The notes under the pieces: model-generated
Seen by the model: only the letters and a program-made list of their open reading frames with translations
What the model was told of the DNA's origin: nothing
Database searches by the model: none
Made by a program: the position numbers and the translations under genes
Origin: Prinsepia uniflora
Lineage: Eukaryota; Streptophyta; Magnoliopsida; Rosales; Rosaceae
Length of the DNA: 64,000 nt
Reading direction: 5' to 3'
Assembly (NCBI GenBank): GCA_032719365.1
Contig: CM064871.1
Location: 61,330,416-61,394,415, forward strand
Part shown: positions 48,732 through 61,615 of the stretch, piece by piece
Layout: every line of letters begins with the position of its first letter
Position numbering within the stretch: position 1 is the first letter of the stretch

Positions 48732-51700
48732 ATGGATCTGGAACCAGGTGTTTATCGAAACCAAGTAAAGGTGCAATCTTTTCCTCCAATTTCAACCTAT
48801 TTTTCACATTTTCGAAAACCCATTGCATTTTTGTGATCAAATTTTTGTTTGTGTTCGCAGAAAGAGAAGGAGAAAGACTCATGGAGAACAATTCTGACTC
48901 TGGCGTATCAGAGCCTTGGCGTTGTCTATGGGGATTTGAGCACTTCACCTCTGTACGTTTACAAGAGCACATTTGCCGAAGATATTGTCCATTCAGAGAC
49001 CAATGAAGAGATTTTCGGCGTCTTGTCCTTCGTCCTCTGGACCCTCACTCTCGTTCCTCTTCTCAAATACGTGTTTATTGTGCTCAAAGCAGACGATAAT
49101 GGCGAAGGAGGGACGTTTGCTTTGTACTCGTTGTTGTGTCGACACGCGCGAGTGAGCGCGTTGCCCAATTGCCAGTCGGCTGACGAGGGGCTCTCTGATT
49201 ACAAGAAGGATCACACTGGCTCGGCCCTGCAGTCAAATTTTGGGTCGAGGCTGAAGGCTACTTTGGAGATGCATAGGGTTTTGCAGAGGTGTTTGCTTGT
49301 TCTTGCTTTGATTGGAACTTGCATGGTGATTGGTGATGGTGTCCTTACACCAGCTATTTCTGGTAATTTCTAGATTGTGTATGGTGGGCTTTGAATGCAA
49401 AGTTTGAATTTTTTGTGCCTTTTAGAGACGTATTTGAACTTGCTTTAAATTGGTGCAGTATTTTCCGCGGTTTCAGGGCTTGAGCTTTCCATGGCTGAAA
49501 AGCATCACAAATGTAAGTTTCCCAACTTTTCTTTCGCCATCTTTTTTGGGGCTTGGATATTAACAGAGAAAGTATATAGTAATTTTGAAAGCCATGAGTC
49601 GTTCCAAGTTGTTTTTTCGGATTTGTTTAGAGTTCAATTGAATAACCGAGTTTTGTGCCTTAAATTGCCAGTTTTTTTTTTTCAATCTGAACACCATGAG
49701 ATGCACCAATTATAATCCCAAAGTAATTATCTTCCATAAGTCATTGAGATCTTTTTCTGAGTTTTGAATTTCAGTGCTAGTAAAAATTTTGAAGGTACAA
49801 GTAGTACTCAACAATAGTTAACAAATCATCGCCGCTCTTTTCTTCTTTGACAATACCACATCTTTGAAATTTTGGATTGCAGATTTAGAATATTATTCTT
49901 GTTGTCTTATTGTTGGTCTTCGACTTGACAAGTTTTTCTAAAAGTATATCTCACTGTGTATCTAAGTGGACAGTTAGCTTTCACTCTTCTTACATATAAA
50001 AAAAAAACATTGCCTCTGCATCTACTTCCTCCTGAAATTTTGACAATTTATTTGCAGATGTAGAAGTGCCAGTTGCTTGCTTCATCCTTATATGCCTCTT
50101 TGCACTTCAACATTATGGAACTCACCGAGTTGGTTTCTTGTTTGCTCCAATAGTTCTGACTTGGCTTTTGTGCATTAGTGCAATTGGTCTTTATAATATA
50201 CTCCACTTCAATCCCAACGTGTACAAAGCACTTTCTCCATATTATATGTACAAGTTTTTAAAGAAAACTCAGAAAGGAGGATGGATGTCCCTTGGTGGAA
50301 TTTTGTTGTGCATAACAGGTAACTTTGAAAATGTATAGGAATGACTTGCAGATATATTCCATCACAAGCAAACTGCACTGCCTGTTATTCTAATACACAT
50401 CTTAACTTTTCCAGGTTCAGAAGCCATGTTTGCTGATCTTGGACACTTTTCACAATTATCAATCAAGGTATATTGCTTAAAAATTTCAAACTTTAATGTG
50501 ATTTGATTATATGTAGTTAATCAATCTGGAATGGGTTGTTATATATGGAGTTCATATGGTTGTAGGAAAACAAATGTGGTTCCGTTGATCTGTGACAGTT
50601 ATGATTGCTTTTCCGGTTAGCCTTGTTCTTGACTCTTTGAATGATTGAGACATTAATCTTGTGCCCTCATCTCAATTCAGTTGTTTTTTATTTTCTTATT
50701 TTGGGAAGTGGGAAAAGATAAACGTCACAAGTACTCAATTCATGTTGCAGTTGTTCAATGCATGTTCCAAGTATTCCACATAGAAATGTTCTGCTGCAGT
50801 CATATTTGGGTGCAAAGCAGATCTAACCCCAAGTAGGTACTCTGACTTATTTAGTAGTCAAACCATCTTTTCATAGGAAAGTCCTTTAAACCAGCACATG
50901 TTGACTACTCAATGGCAAAGCTAATATTGGGGGTTCCGTCTTGCTATTTCATGTAGCAGCTTTGTTTTACTTTCCGAGATGAGAACCTAGGCCTGCTGTT
51001 TTTTCTCTTGGAAAACAAGAAGTTTGTCAATGCACTTTTAGTGGTTTTTTAAGCTGCGTCCAAGATACAAAACATTTTAAGCACAATTTCATCTGTTTTA
51101 TTTATTCTGAAATTTTCTATCTTTTAGTTAGGTTCATCTTTACCACTGAAAGGAATTCATGTATCAGTTCAAGAATGAATTACTTACATATACCAGAAAA
51201 CTCGCACCAAATGAAGAGTCTAGCTTTGACTATGGCACACATTCTGCTTTTATTAGGCCTGTTGCTATTCTCAAAATTATCACTTGGTCAAATGAATATT
51301 CACATCTTTTGCAGATTGCTTTCACCTCATTGGTTTATCCAGCTTTGGTTCTAGCATACATGGGACAAGCTGCCTATATATCTTCACATCATAGTATGGC
51401 ACATAAATCTTATATTGGATTTTACGTATCTGTACCAGGTAGAAACCATGATTTGTTTAGCAGGAATTTTCTAGATTTTGAAAACATGCAATTTCTTAGC
51501 TAATCTGGCACCCCACCTTTACATCTCAGAGAAATTGAGATGGCCTGTTCTGGTAATAGCTGTACTTGCTGCGGTAGTCGGAAGCCAGGCCATCATCACC
51601 GGAACTTTCTCAATCATCAAGCAATGTTCTTCTCTGGATTGCTTCCCAAAAGTCAAAATAGTCCATACCTCATCTAAAATCCATGGTCAAATCTATATCC

Positions 51701-53098
51701 CCGAAATCAATTGGATCTTGATGGTATTGTGTTTGGCTGTTACTATTGGCTTCAGAGACACAAAGCGCATGGGTAATGCCTCAGGTATGACATTAGTCAC
51801 ATTATATACAAATTAGAAAATCCATTAGTTGATATATAATGTTGCTACTTTAATGAGGGAATGGATTCACTCTGTTAGCTTGCTAAATAGTCACAGCCTT
51901 ATGCATGTTTTATTAATCATCTATTTCATGCTTAGTGCTTGCTTCTGCTTCTGATTTTCTTGGTTGGATTATAGAATTTGGTTGCCTATTATATGTGCTG
52001 CTTTCCTGTGAAAGTTATTTACCCTAAGCTTCAAATGGAACAGGTTTTGCAGTTATATCTGTCATGCTGGTCACCACTTGCTTAATGTCGCTAGTTATTG
52101 TCCTATGCTGGAAGCAGAGCGTCTTTGTTGCAATTTGCTTTGTGTTATTTTTTGGCACAATTGAAGCTCTTTACTTTTCAGCTTCCCTTGTCAAGTTCCA
52201 TGAAGGAGCATGGGTTCCAGTCGCTCTTGCTCTCTGCTTTTTCTTTGTCATGTATGTTTGGCACTACGGAACAATTAGAAAGTACGAATTTGAAGTCCAA
52301 AACAAGGTCTCTATAAACTGGCTGCTCAGCCTTGGTCCCAGCCTTGGCATTGTACGTGTGCGTGGGATTGGCCTCATCCACACCGAGCTTGTATCTGGGA
52401 TTCCAGCAATCTTCTCCCATTTTGTCACCAACCTTCCCGCCTTTCACCAGGTCCTAGTATTCCTCTGCATTAAATCCGTCCCTGTTCCCCATGTTAGACC
52501 TGAAGAACGGTTTCTAGTGGGACAAATTGGCCCTAAAGAGTACCGTCTCTATAGGTGCATTGTGAGATATGGATATCGTGATTTTCACAAAGATGACGTG
52601 GAATTTGAGAATGATCTCATGTGCAGCATAGCAGAGTTCATACGCTCAGGAAGCGCCGAATCCATTGCTAACACTGAAGATGTGGGGAAGGAAGATGATA
52701 ACATGACAGTTGTTGGGACACGTTCAACTCACACAGATGGGATTCAGATGAGTGAAGATGCTAGCGTTGAAATCAGCGGTTCAGTACAAAGAGAAATAAG
52801 GTCACCGCCGTTGACCACCCAACGAAGGAAGAAGGTAAGGTTCATTGTTCCAGAGAGTCCAAAGATCAACACAGGTGCAAGGGAGGAATTGCAGGAGCTC
52901 ATGGGAGCTAGGGAAGCAGGAATTGCGTACATTCTTGGGAACGCATGCATGAACGCGAAAAAAGGATCTAGCTTGATGAGGAGATTTGCAATTGACTATG
53001 GATATGAGTTCTTGAGGCGGAATAGCCGGACATCCAGCTATGCACTCAGTATACCGCAGGCATCCACCCTGGAGGTAGGGATGATCTACAATGTTTGA
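48732..53098 (+). CDS. KUP/HAK/KT-family potassium transporter, 8 coding exons
   Basis: Exons 48732-48770, 48861-49362, 49459-49512, 50058-50318, 50415-50467, 51315-51438, 51530-51784 and 52044-53098 sum to 2343 bp, a continuous frame of 780 aa plus stop. All introns are GT..AG. The start MDLEPGVYRNQVK was chosen because it precedes the conserved WRTILTLAYQSLGVVYGDL segment (GVVYGD at residues 33-38) at the spacing usual for the family. Hydrophobic spans fit the roughly 12 membrane helices of the family; NGEGGTFALYSLLCRHARV and IGPKEYRLYRCIVRYGYRD are family signatures. The N-terminus and C-tail look most like Arabidopsis KUP6/KUP8-type members (cluster II), which take up or redistribute K+ at the plasma membrane or tonoplast. 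No stop, frameshift or recognised repeat-family insertion was seen, so it is likely functional. Assignment to a specific orthologue is not attempted. Confidence 0.95.
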
Positions 53099-54974
53099 TT
53101 TTGAATCTTATAGAGTATATAGATTTATAATGTAAATGTACACCTTTGTAATGTTGTGCCATAGTTATAGAGAAAGCCAGAGTCACAGCAATAGGCATTG
53201 TATGGTGGCTGAAAAAGATATATCCCCGAAATTCAGTCATTTTCATGTACAGGGCTTGTTCATCATCCTCCTTTTTGGGTTTGTGAGAGGATGAATGGTT
53301 CCTTTTACCTTTTCATTTACCCTTTCATTTTTTAGGGGACTGAGTGGAGAGAACATCAAATACATATGCTCAAGTCGATATGCTAAATATCTTTCTTCTT
53401 GCCCGCTTCTTAAATTTGTTTCAACGGCAAGGCCTGTTATGCTTAATACAACAAAATGTGGGTGATATTTAGGGCTTTTCTTGGGTTGGGCCCTATGGAG
53501 AATTTAAACTTTGTCAAGGTTGGCAATAAGCCCAACCAGTAATAACCTTGCAAACAAATTGTAGCTTGGTCTATAGTAACTGAAAAATGGAAGACAAACT
53601 ATTCCAGATCAAACTAAATCTAGAAAAACACCGAATAACTAAATTGAAAGGAAGTTTTTTTTTTTTTTTTGATAAGGAGAAAGGAAGTATAGTCTACTAA
53701 GTTGATTTGACTCTGTACAGTTTCGGCTATGAGTTTTGAAATACTATATTATTACGTAATTATATATTTATATTTTTGTATTTCTTTTCATATAATTAAT
53801 AATATATTATTATTGGATGATTGGGTAATCCAGTCCTATACTAGAAAGTATAGGATCAACGACAGCTGATCCTCTTTTACCAAAACCGAAACAACCCTAC
53901 GTGCCATTCATATATTCCTTCTATGTGCCTCTCAGTGGCTCAGTTTGGGTTGATCTTTCTTCTTTTTCGCATTCGGCTTGGAGTTGTCATCTGCTAAGGT
54001 TGGCTTGTAAATTCTAAGTTGGAGCATTCATTCTGAGTTTTGTTTTTACATTAATTTAGGCCACGATATTATTCTCTCCTTTTCAAGTTTGCAGCTTTGA
54101 GTTGTCCGCGTAGTGGCTCCTCTTGGAGGTTTACTGCAAATTATGTGCTTGTGTGGTTCAGTATGTCTGCGTTTTAACAGCATTTTATGTCACATTCTTG
54201 GGCCTGCAGTAGCATATTGCTGTAATTTTCCAATCATTAAAATTTTGGTTCAAAAGCGAACCAAATCAAAATTATACGGAATACAATCGGTATGATCCGA
54301 TTTTATTTTAAATTTGTAAAATATCAAATCATGCTTAATCGGTTAAAAAATTTCGGTTTATTTTTAGTATCGACCTAATGCCGAACCTAATCTATAGTGT
54401 AGATTTTTATGGGCTACAGTATGGCTGGACTGATAAGTAAGAGGTCTCATGTTCAATTTCATAGATAGTGAGAAACTGAGAATATAAAATATTGGTGTCC
54501 AATTTGATACCTAGTCATTGATTTATTATGTGCTTTAGTGTTTATTTGATACCTATTAACAGATTCATTGTGGAACTTAAATCAAAATTATATCCCAGAA
54601 AAAACTTTGTCAAAGTAGAGTTTTACTATGATGAAATGCGAGTAAACTTTTTAAAAACTTTGTCATAATGTCCTCAACTAATTTCCTTGCCTTCATCATA
54701 GGAATAATTAGTATGTCGAGGGAAAAGGAAGGCATATTACTGGGGCTATTGACACTGCCAAAAATAAACTATCTATCTGTCGAATAACATGCCCATCATA
54801 TAACGAATGTATTATGAAGATTATTTTAATTATTTTTTCCTTTTTTTTTTTTTTTACTAAAGATGATGGGATTGGGAACATGGGATGGTTAGTCGTGAAC
54901 TTGTGAGCAAAAAGCTTCGAGGCTTCTAGCCTTCAAATACAGCATTAAAAACTGTTTCATTCAATCACATAGCC
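53099..54974. other. 3' flank of the KUP gene and A/T-rich intergenic DNA
   Basis: The first 200 bp or so are probably 3' UTR, with T/A-rich stretches such as TATAATGTAAATGTA near 53126, but no AATAAA was singled out. Beyond are a run of 19 T (about 53656-53674), a TA-rich patch near 53755-53815 and a pair ATACTAGAAAGTAT near 53837-53850. No gene is recognised; the frame at 54113-54295 has no family resemblance. Confidence 0.5.
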
Positions 54975-55760
54975 CTCATCATTTGGCCCAGAAGCCCACG
55001 GGCTTATGGGTACCCGATAGACCCGATGACAAAAAGCCCGATCCTGCCCGATATGGGCCGTGGGCTGGCCCGGCCCGCATGTTGACGGGCTGGACTTGGG
55101 CTTAGGGTATTCAAGCCCGCTAGGCCCGATAGGCCCGAGCCCGATAAAGCCCGGTAAGACTAGGCCGACCCGCCCAGGTAAACCCGACCCATAAGCCCGA
55201 AAATATAAAATAATTATAAATTAAGAATTAATACCCAGTCTAATCTTGTTACTACTATCATAGCCAAAATCCAAAACTCCAACCAAATCTCAACCTAGTG
55301 TCATTTAAAAGACCAATGCCCAAACCAAACCCTAACCCTATATTAAAAAAAACTCACTAGGTCTCTGACTCTCTTATCGACCTCCTTATCCTATCTCGGC
55401 TTTATGGTCGAAAAGTTAAGTCAATTCTCCAAATCCAATAGTACCCCTCTTTAGCTTATTTCAATATTCGATAATAATATTTAAGCTCAACTCACTTTTT
55501 TTTTTTAACAATTAGGTAGGTACAAATGGGCTTAGTAGGCCCGGCCCAAGTGGGCTTAGTAGGCCCGACCCGTAAAGCCCAATAAAAGCCCGGCCTAAAC
55601 CCGGCCCGACAAAGGGCATGGGCTTTCATATTTATGATCAAGCCCGCCCGACCCGGCCCGGTATTTTTTAAATTATGAAATAAGCCCGGCCCGGCCCGGC
55701 CCAAGCCCAAAAATTTTGGGCCGGGCTTGCCCGACCCGGCCCAATGACGAGGCCTACAAT
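54975..55760. repeat. GGCCCG-rich repeat region, probable small DNA transposon remnants
   Basis: Two GC-rich blocks, 54980-55200 and 55515-55757, are packed with GCCCG/CGGGC words in an A/T-rich surrounding. The second begins GTAGGTACAAATGGGC and ends GGCCCAATGACGAGGCCTAC, a rough inverted repeat seen in plant hAT-type small elements (recalled, not searched). No matching 8-bp duplication was found, so the class is tentative. The minus-strand frame over it is a by-product. Confidence 0.45.
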
Positions 55761-56752
55761 CACATTTCACGTGTAAAATCCTCAAAATCATCTTTTTTTA
55801 TTATAAAAATATTTGCATTATCCAACATTATAAAATTGGGTAGAAATAACGAATAATCATTTTTTTTTGAATTATTTATTAACTATATAGAATTAAAATA
55901 GTAATGAGTTTGATTGTTATTGTCATTATTTACTAAATAATCATTATAGATCGGAATAAAAACTAATTAATTACTAAAATACACTTTTGTTTTCTCTACT
56001 TTTCAACATCTCATTTTCTTATTTATTAACTCTGAAAATTAGGGTATGCAAAATTTAGGCTATGCAAAATTTAGGGTACGTATAAATTTATTAACACCTA
56101 TAAATTAAAAGTTCAATTTATTAACACCAATAAACTAGGGTACTTAATTTTTTTTTCCAGAAAATTTAACTTCAAAATTAAAGGCGAATAGAAACATCAA
56201 TATTACAAACAAGATTAAACAATCAAATTGGCTCAAAATCTAGCCAAATATAAAATAATTAAAATAAGTAATAGAAATTCTTAATACTTATCTTCTAGTT
56301 AATATGAATACCCCAAAATAAATAATTATTATTTATTCGAATAAATAATAATTATTTAATTGTAAGTAAATTTAAATGTGATTATTCTGATGGCTGTAAA
56401 GTAAACCGATCCTAAAATTTGGAAAGAAAGATGCAATATCAACACGACAGCGAAATAAAGGAGGAAAAAGAGCCGCCTTCTTAAACAAAAGGGTTCCCGA
56501 ATACGATAGCGTGAAACCACTGATGAAAATATCGCTATATCACCGAAATTTCGTTAATTCCGGTTGACGAAAGTTAACGAGGGAGTGAATGTAATTCTTC
56601 CCCAAATATCGCCGATTTTGGGCATCATCGACGGATATCGTCGATTTCAGGCGATAATGACGAAATTTCCCGATATTGGACGGTCCAGACTACCAACGGT
56701 GTCCACGACCCTGTTTTCGTTTGAAAATAATAATCTCGATTTTAGTAGTTGT
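55761..56752. other. A/T-rich intergenic DNA before the last TGTAAC element
   Basis: No gene is recognised. The part 56530-56735 contains GATATCG/CGATATT and GAAATTTC words typical of dispersed plant repeats. The last five bases, GTTGT (56748-56752), should be the target duplication of the next element, but its partner is off-window. Confidence 0.5.
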
Positions 56753-58807
56753 TGTAACGACCCGTCCCGAATTAGCGGGATTAATTAAGAATTAATGACG
56801 GATTAGCGAGACTAATTGGGGATTAGACGAGGATTAACGGACGAGCATGGCGAAATGACGATTTTGCCCCTAGAATGGGCAAATCGTTGACTTTTCGTAT
56901 AGGTGGTTAGATGGACTTTGGTCGATGACTGTGACGTAGTTCGGGATGTCACGAGTTCATAGACAGGTGGCATAATCGATTTCGATATTCGTGGAAGAAG
57001 TTAGGACGATCGGAAGTTCGGGGGCATTTTGGTAATTTAGTAGAAAAGGAGCAAATCGTTGATTTTTGACCCGGGAGGTCCAATGGCCGAGGGCCAAGGA
57101 CTGTTACGTAGATCGGGACTATAAGAATCCGTAGACATCCGGTACGTCAAATTCAGACGTTCGACGGAGAAGTTACGGTTCACGGAAGTCCGAAGGTACT
57201 ATTGCACGAATTACGAAACGGATACTTTTTGGAATTAAGTGAGGCCCAGATATTTCTGTGCTGCCCAATGGATGAGTGACAAGTGTCACTCATCCACTAG
57301 ACATCACTTTACATTCATGCATATCCATCCCTTCCATTTGTGTTTGATCATTCACCAAACCAAATCCAAAACCGATCGAACACCCAACCCCAATCCAAAC
57401 CTTCACCCCATATCACTATGCCTGAGGAACCAGGAGAGTGAGATGAGGCTGAGGATGCTGAGGACGGTGGCAGGAGGTGGCTAGGCCGCCGTGCACGGTT
57501 GAGAGAAGGTAAGGGCTCAGTTTTGATTTTTGAATCCAATATTGTGATTTTGACATTATGGACGGTTTTGGATGTTTAGAGTGGGTTTATTGGGTTGCTA
57601 GGGAGGTCCTAAGAAGTTTTTTATGGTGTTTTGACGGCTAGGGAGCCGTGGGAGGAAAATGGAAAACTTGGACCGTGCGGTTCAAATTGAACCATGGGGT
57701 TTTAGTGGTTTTTTTTAGGTTTTCTTGATTGGAATAGATAGGAAATGAGAAAATTGGAATTTTGGGATTGGATTGGAAGCAAACGGACCGAAATTGGGTG
57801 AGAATTCCTAGGGGACCGAAATCGGATTAGATCCAGAGATTGAGCCTCCTAGATGGAGAATTCCTAGGGGAAGACTCGGAGTGAGACCCCGAATAGTGTG
57901 CACACTAGTATAGAGATGATATCGTGACATATATCGGGGATGAGTTCCCTAGGGGTTGTGTGCCCCGAGTTGGTATCTTCTCGGAAGTGCCGCGGATGGG
58001 TTATACGTATATTGATACGTATGTAGTTTACAAAAAGTGATTTGGGGGCGGAGACCCCGTGTTCCATGTTTTAGAAAGTGATTTGGGGCGGAGACCCCGT
58101 ATTCGATGTTTTGGAAATGGTTTTGGGGCGGAGACCCCGTATTGTATGTTTTGGCATTTCACTGAGAACGGTTTTGGGCTGAGTTCCCACATATATGGAT
58201 TTACGGGTTTTTGTGATTTCGGGCCGGGGACCCAAATGGATTTATGGTTCATGACGGTTTATGGGGATTGGCATGAACCCTTGAAAGGTTTTGATGGGTC
58301 ATGAAAGTTTATGGGGACCGGGCATGAATCCTTGAAAGGTTTTGAGAATATGTTTGACAAATGGTTTTATGAACGTTTTTATAAACGGTTTTCGAATGCA
58401 TGCATATGCTTTTAGTGAAGGGCATAAATGTCTTATTGTGAAAAAGTTTTTTTTAATGAAATGATTGTTTTTGTCCACTCATAGGTTTCGTGTTTTAATA
58501 CCCTTCAGGTTGATAGCGGACGCTGGCTGTAGCAGAGACGAGACATCACACTCCTCCTCCTACGATCCTGGCGTACTCTGGAAGCCCGGTGAGGGCTAGA
58601 GACGGAACTTTCCCTGGAGGGATGTCGACTGGCAGGAGATGCCCATAGTAGTTGTGGTGTGACGCGGTAGGATACGATTGTGACGTCTAGCCGTTGTGCA
58701 GTGTTAGACACAGAGTATGGCCAAGTTCTTGTGGAGGTCAGCGGCTGAGAGCCGTAGAGTTACGAGAAGATGAGATCCTTATAGTGTGGTTACTGGTTGT
58801 TCGGACA
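56753..58807 (+). repeat. 5' LTR of the right-hand TGTAAC element, internally deleted
   Basis: It follows the 3' LTR from its start until about 57802, where about 1.2 kb present in the other LTR (hairpin, first cassette border and GGGC..GGCCC words) is missing. It resumes near 57835 at GATTGAGCCT. Three 40-bp spaced units GGGGCGGAGACCCC (58045, 58085, 58125) follow, then a GTCCACTCATAG border (58473-58484). The end at 58807 (GGACA) is placed by the primer site and does not resemble the ends of the solo copies, so this border is uncertain. Confidence 0.65.
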
Positions 58808-58808
58808 T

Positions 58809-58820
58809 CAGTATCAGAGT
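58809..58820 (+). promoter_or_regulatory. Candidate primer binding site (initiator tRNA-Met type)
   Basis: CAGTATCAGAGT shares an exact 9-base core GTATCAGAG with the usual plant site TGGTATCAGAGC, complementary to initiator tRNA-Met. It lies two bases after a CA that could end the LTR. Three mismatches suggest decay. Confidence 0.55.
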
Positions 58821-61601
58821 ATGACGACTCTTCAGAGTCGAGAGCGAAGGATCGGTCAGGATGGTTGGGCTGCAGCGGGCAGCCGAGTTTGTGATAACCC
58901 TAGTAAGTGATTGATTGGACTAGTGACCTGGAGAGCGGTGCTTGTCGATCCGTTTCCGAGGTGGACCGATCGGTGGATGTTGTGTGTTGAGCAGTTGGTA
59001 CCAGCGGTGTGTTGACCGCGTAGATTTGGTGTCTCGATAGCAGAGTGTTTCTGGGATTGGTCTGCACGAGGTTGTGGCAGACACAACTATCAGTGGACAT
59101 AGTCGAGTCTTATCGAGTTGGATAGACTCAGGTTGCCGTGACGATTGTGACAATGGGATTCGTCAGTCGTGATGAGGATACGAGGGTGCGTGGGTGACGC
59201 ACGGTACGAGCAGTAGTTTTGGGAGTTGGCTCGGTCACGACCGAGTGCGATTACAGAAGAATATGAGCATCGGGCGTTGGCCAGTGTGCCACGCTACCTT
59301 AGTAAGGTAACAGAGATGTGTGGGGATTGCTCGGCAGGAGCGAAGTTTTAGGTTTGGTCGATTCGCACTCCGTGTGGTGGTGATGCGATGACATTAACGA
59401 GAAGAGACGACGAGCCACGAGCTGAGGATAGCTCAGTTGTGATGTGCTTATGGTAAAGTTCTACCACTACGTGACAAGAAGGATTCGTCGAATAATATAG
59501 ATTTGTCTTGGTAATTGTGCGGGGATAGTTGGTTGACCATACCTCCTGAGATTCGGGTACGTTTATTTGAGGATAAATCAGATTGTGAGAAATAGAATGG
59601 GCCATTAAAATAGTTTGCGTTGGTAAAAAATAATGGACAACATAAGGATTGTCGCGAGGATTCGTGACCGGAGGATTGGGTAGTACACAGAGAGCTGTCT
59701 GCAGATCACAATAGGAGCCTGTTGTGACTTTGCAGTCGGGTGGCACATCGGATTAGGATGAATTGACATCCTTTTGGATGTACATAAACGGTCATAAACG
59801 GATAAACGAATTGGATTGTTTGCGAACATGTGGATGATGTCCGAGTGAGTTGATGTAACCGAGTTGGTAGTCGTGCCATAGCGTAGTAGTCGCGCGAGTT
59901 CGATGGGCACTGAGCGGGACAGAGAGGATTCTGAGTGGCTCGGTGCGGGATATACACTTTACCTGGAGAGGTGACAAGTAACTTAGATCGTTGTGGACGG
60001 ATGGCATGAGTGTTAGGTGCTGGATTTGGATCCCATAAGGATTGGGATGTGCGAATTAGGTTACCGACGTGAACGGCAAAGGGAGATGCCAAAAGGATCA
60101 CTGGAAGTGTTTAGTCCTGAATGAAGGATTAAGCATTACAGTAATTATCATAGAATCCTCTTAGTCGGAGTAGAAAGACTTCTAGCTCAGGAAAAGAAAC
60201 AGTTGGAAGCATGCTCATTTCCAACATGGTTGCAACTAATCTCGATTTAGAGGCCGGTGAAGGAGACTTCTCGTTTTCTGCTTTTTAGCAGATAGTGCTG
60301 AGTACCAGGGGATGACATAAGATGGACTTTGATGTCATCATTTTCAACTTTCCTCATGTGGATTGATGAGGAAGGAGACGATAGTGATGTGAAATTGGAT
60401 TGACTTGGAGATCAGATGATTCTTGGTGTCATGTCTAGTGACGTGACATGTGAGTACCCAAGACGAGACAAATCGAGTAACGTGAGGACGATCGAGATGA
60501 CGGAAGTGATTGTGACGATCGTGAGGTGTTCAGGCCGAGGTCTGGTCGTCATTGGAATGATTTGCCTTACTGATTATGCTAAGCTAGGAGCAGATGAGAA
60601 CTTTTAAGGATCCTTTAGCATAGTTGGTGTGATGACAGAGTTTAGTGAGATGACAGAGATTGGATATGGGAATAAAGGTGAGATGAGGACGATACATGAA
60701 TATCGGTCAGGAAAAGATGAATAGCCGATGCCTCGAAATAGATTTGAGAATAGAGATTTTTATGGATTTAGGCTGGCTCGTGACACACGATTAGACATCG
60801 AACCGATGAGTACTATGATCAGATGTGTTCTGACATATTGGTATAGTGACCAGACGTCGAATGTTGTGTGCTTGAGCAGAGTTGGCAGAGAGGATTCAGA
60901 TAGTTGGTGAGCCGAGAGCTCAGGGCCGTGTGGGCCGGTGGAACCCTAGTGCCTGTTTGTGTTTTTTTGGTGAGACAAGTACTCGATTGGAGTTCCCTGT
61001 ACACCCGGATGGGTGAGACGTCGATTGTGAATCGACTGGATGAATAGTATGATGGTTGGGACTTGAGGTGAGTCTAGAGGTCAGCGGAGATCACTGAGTG
61101 ACGTGAGATACGATACGGTACGGGGACTCGAGAGCGAGTCGAGATCAGAGTGTGCAACGGGAGAACAGTGGAACCGAGCGCTACCGATTAGACACGATCA
61201 CGCTTGTGGACTTAGTGATAGTGACGGAAGTTGAGTATCGCTCCGTGGGAGCAGTGAGGATAGTTGTCCGATTGGATGCTAATTAGGACATCAGTTCCAA
61301 TTGTCAGATGAGAAGAAACATCATACTGAAAAGTCCATTTGATGGTAACTGGTAGATTGGAATGTGTCAGGAAGTTATACTATAAGGACCTGAAATCAAC
61401 TTAGTATAACTGACTTGTCAGAGTGGCTTCGTGAGAGTTGAGATAGAGCTTGGGAGCTTCGGTGACAGTGCGTACCGACGAGTACGGCGCAGTGACGGAC
61501 GTGTACTTGTATAATAGAGTGATCGTGTGCGGAGACACGATTGAATTTCCATAGTTGGTTGTGGAAATCGGGTCAATTTGAATTTCGATGACAAAATTCT
61601 T
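58821..61601 (+). other. Non-coding interior of the right-hand TGTAAC element
   Basis: G-rich, A/G-biased plus strand, with stops in all frames; the longest frames are about 130 aa and sit on the minus strand. I find no RT YxDD context, zinc knuckle, protease DSG/DTG or integrase motif. The last 40 bases before the purine tract (AATTTCGATGACAAAATTCT) resemble the place where chromovirus-type gypsy pol genes end. It may be a heavily mutated pol or a non-coding spacer. Confidence 0.5.
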
Positions 61602-61615
61602 TAAGGGGGGAAGAT
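61602..61615 (+). promoter_or_regulatory. Polypurine tract of the TGTAAC family
   Basis: TAAGGGGGGAAGAT sits directly in front of the LTR start TGTAACG at 61616. The form and spacing are those of plant Ty3/gypsy elements of the Del/Tekay kind, giving the plus-strand primer. This is the strongest hint to the family's class. Confidence 0.8.

Noticed and set aside
58821..60101. Minus-strand frames of about 100-130 aa in the right-hand element's interior
   Set aside because: They show no domain or motif and overlap each other in different frames; they probably follow from base skew.
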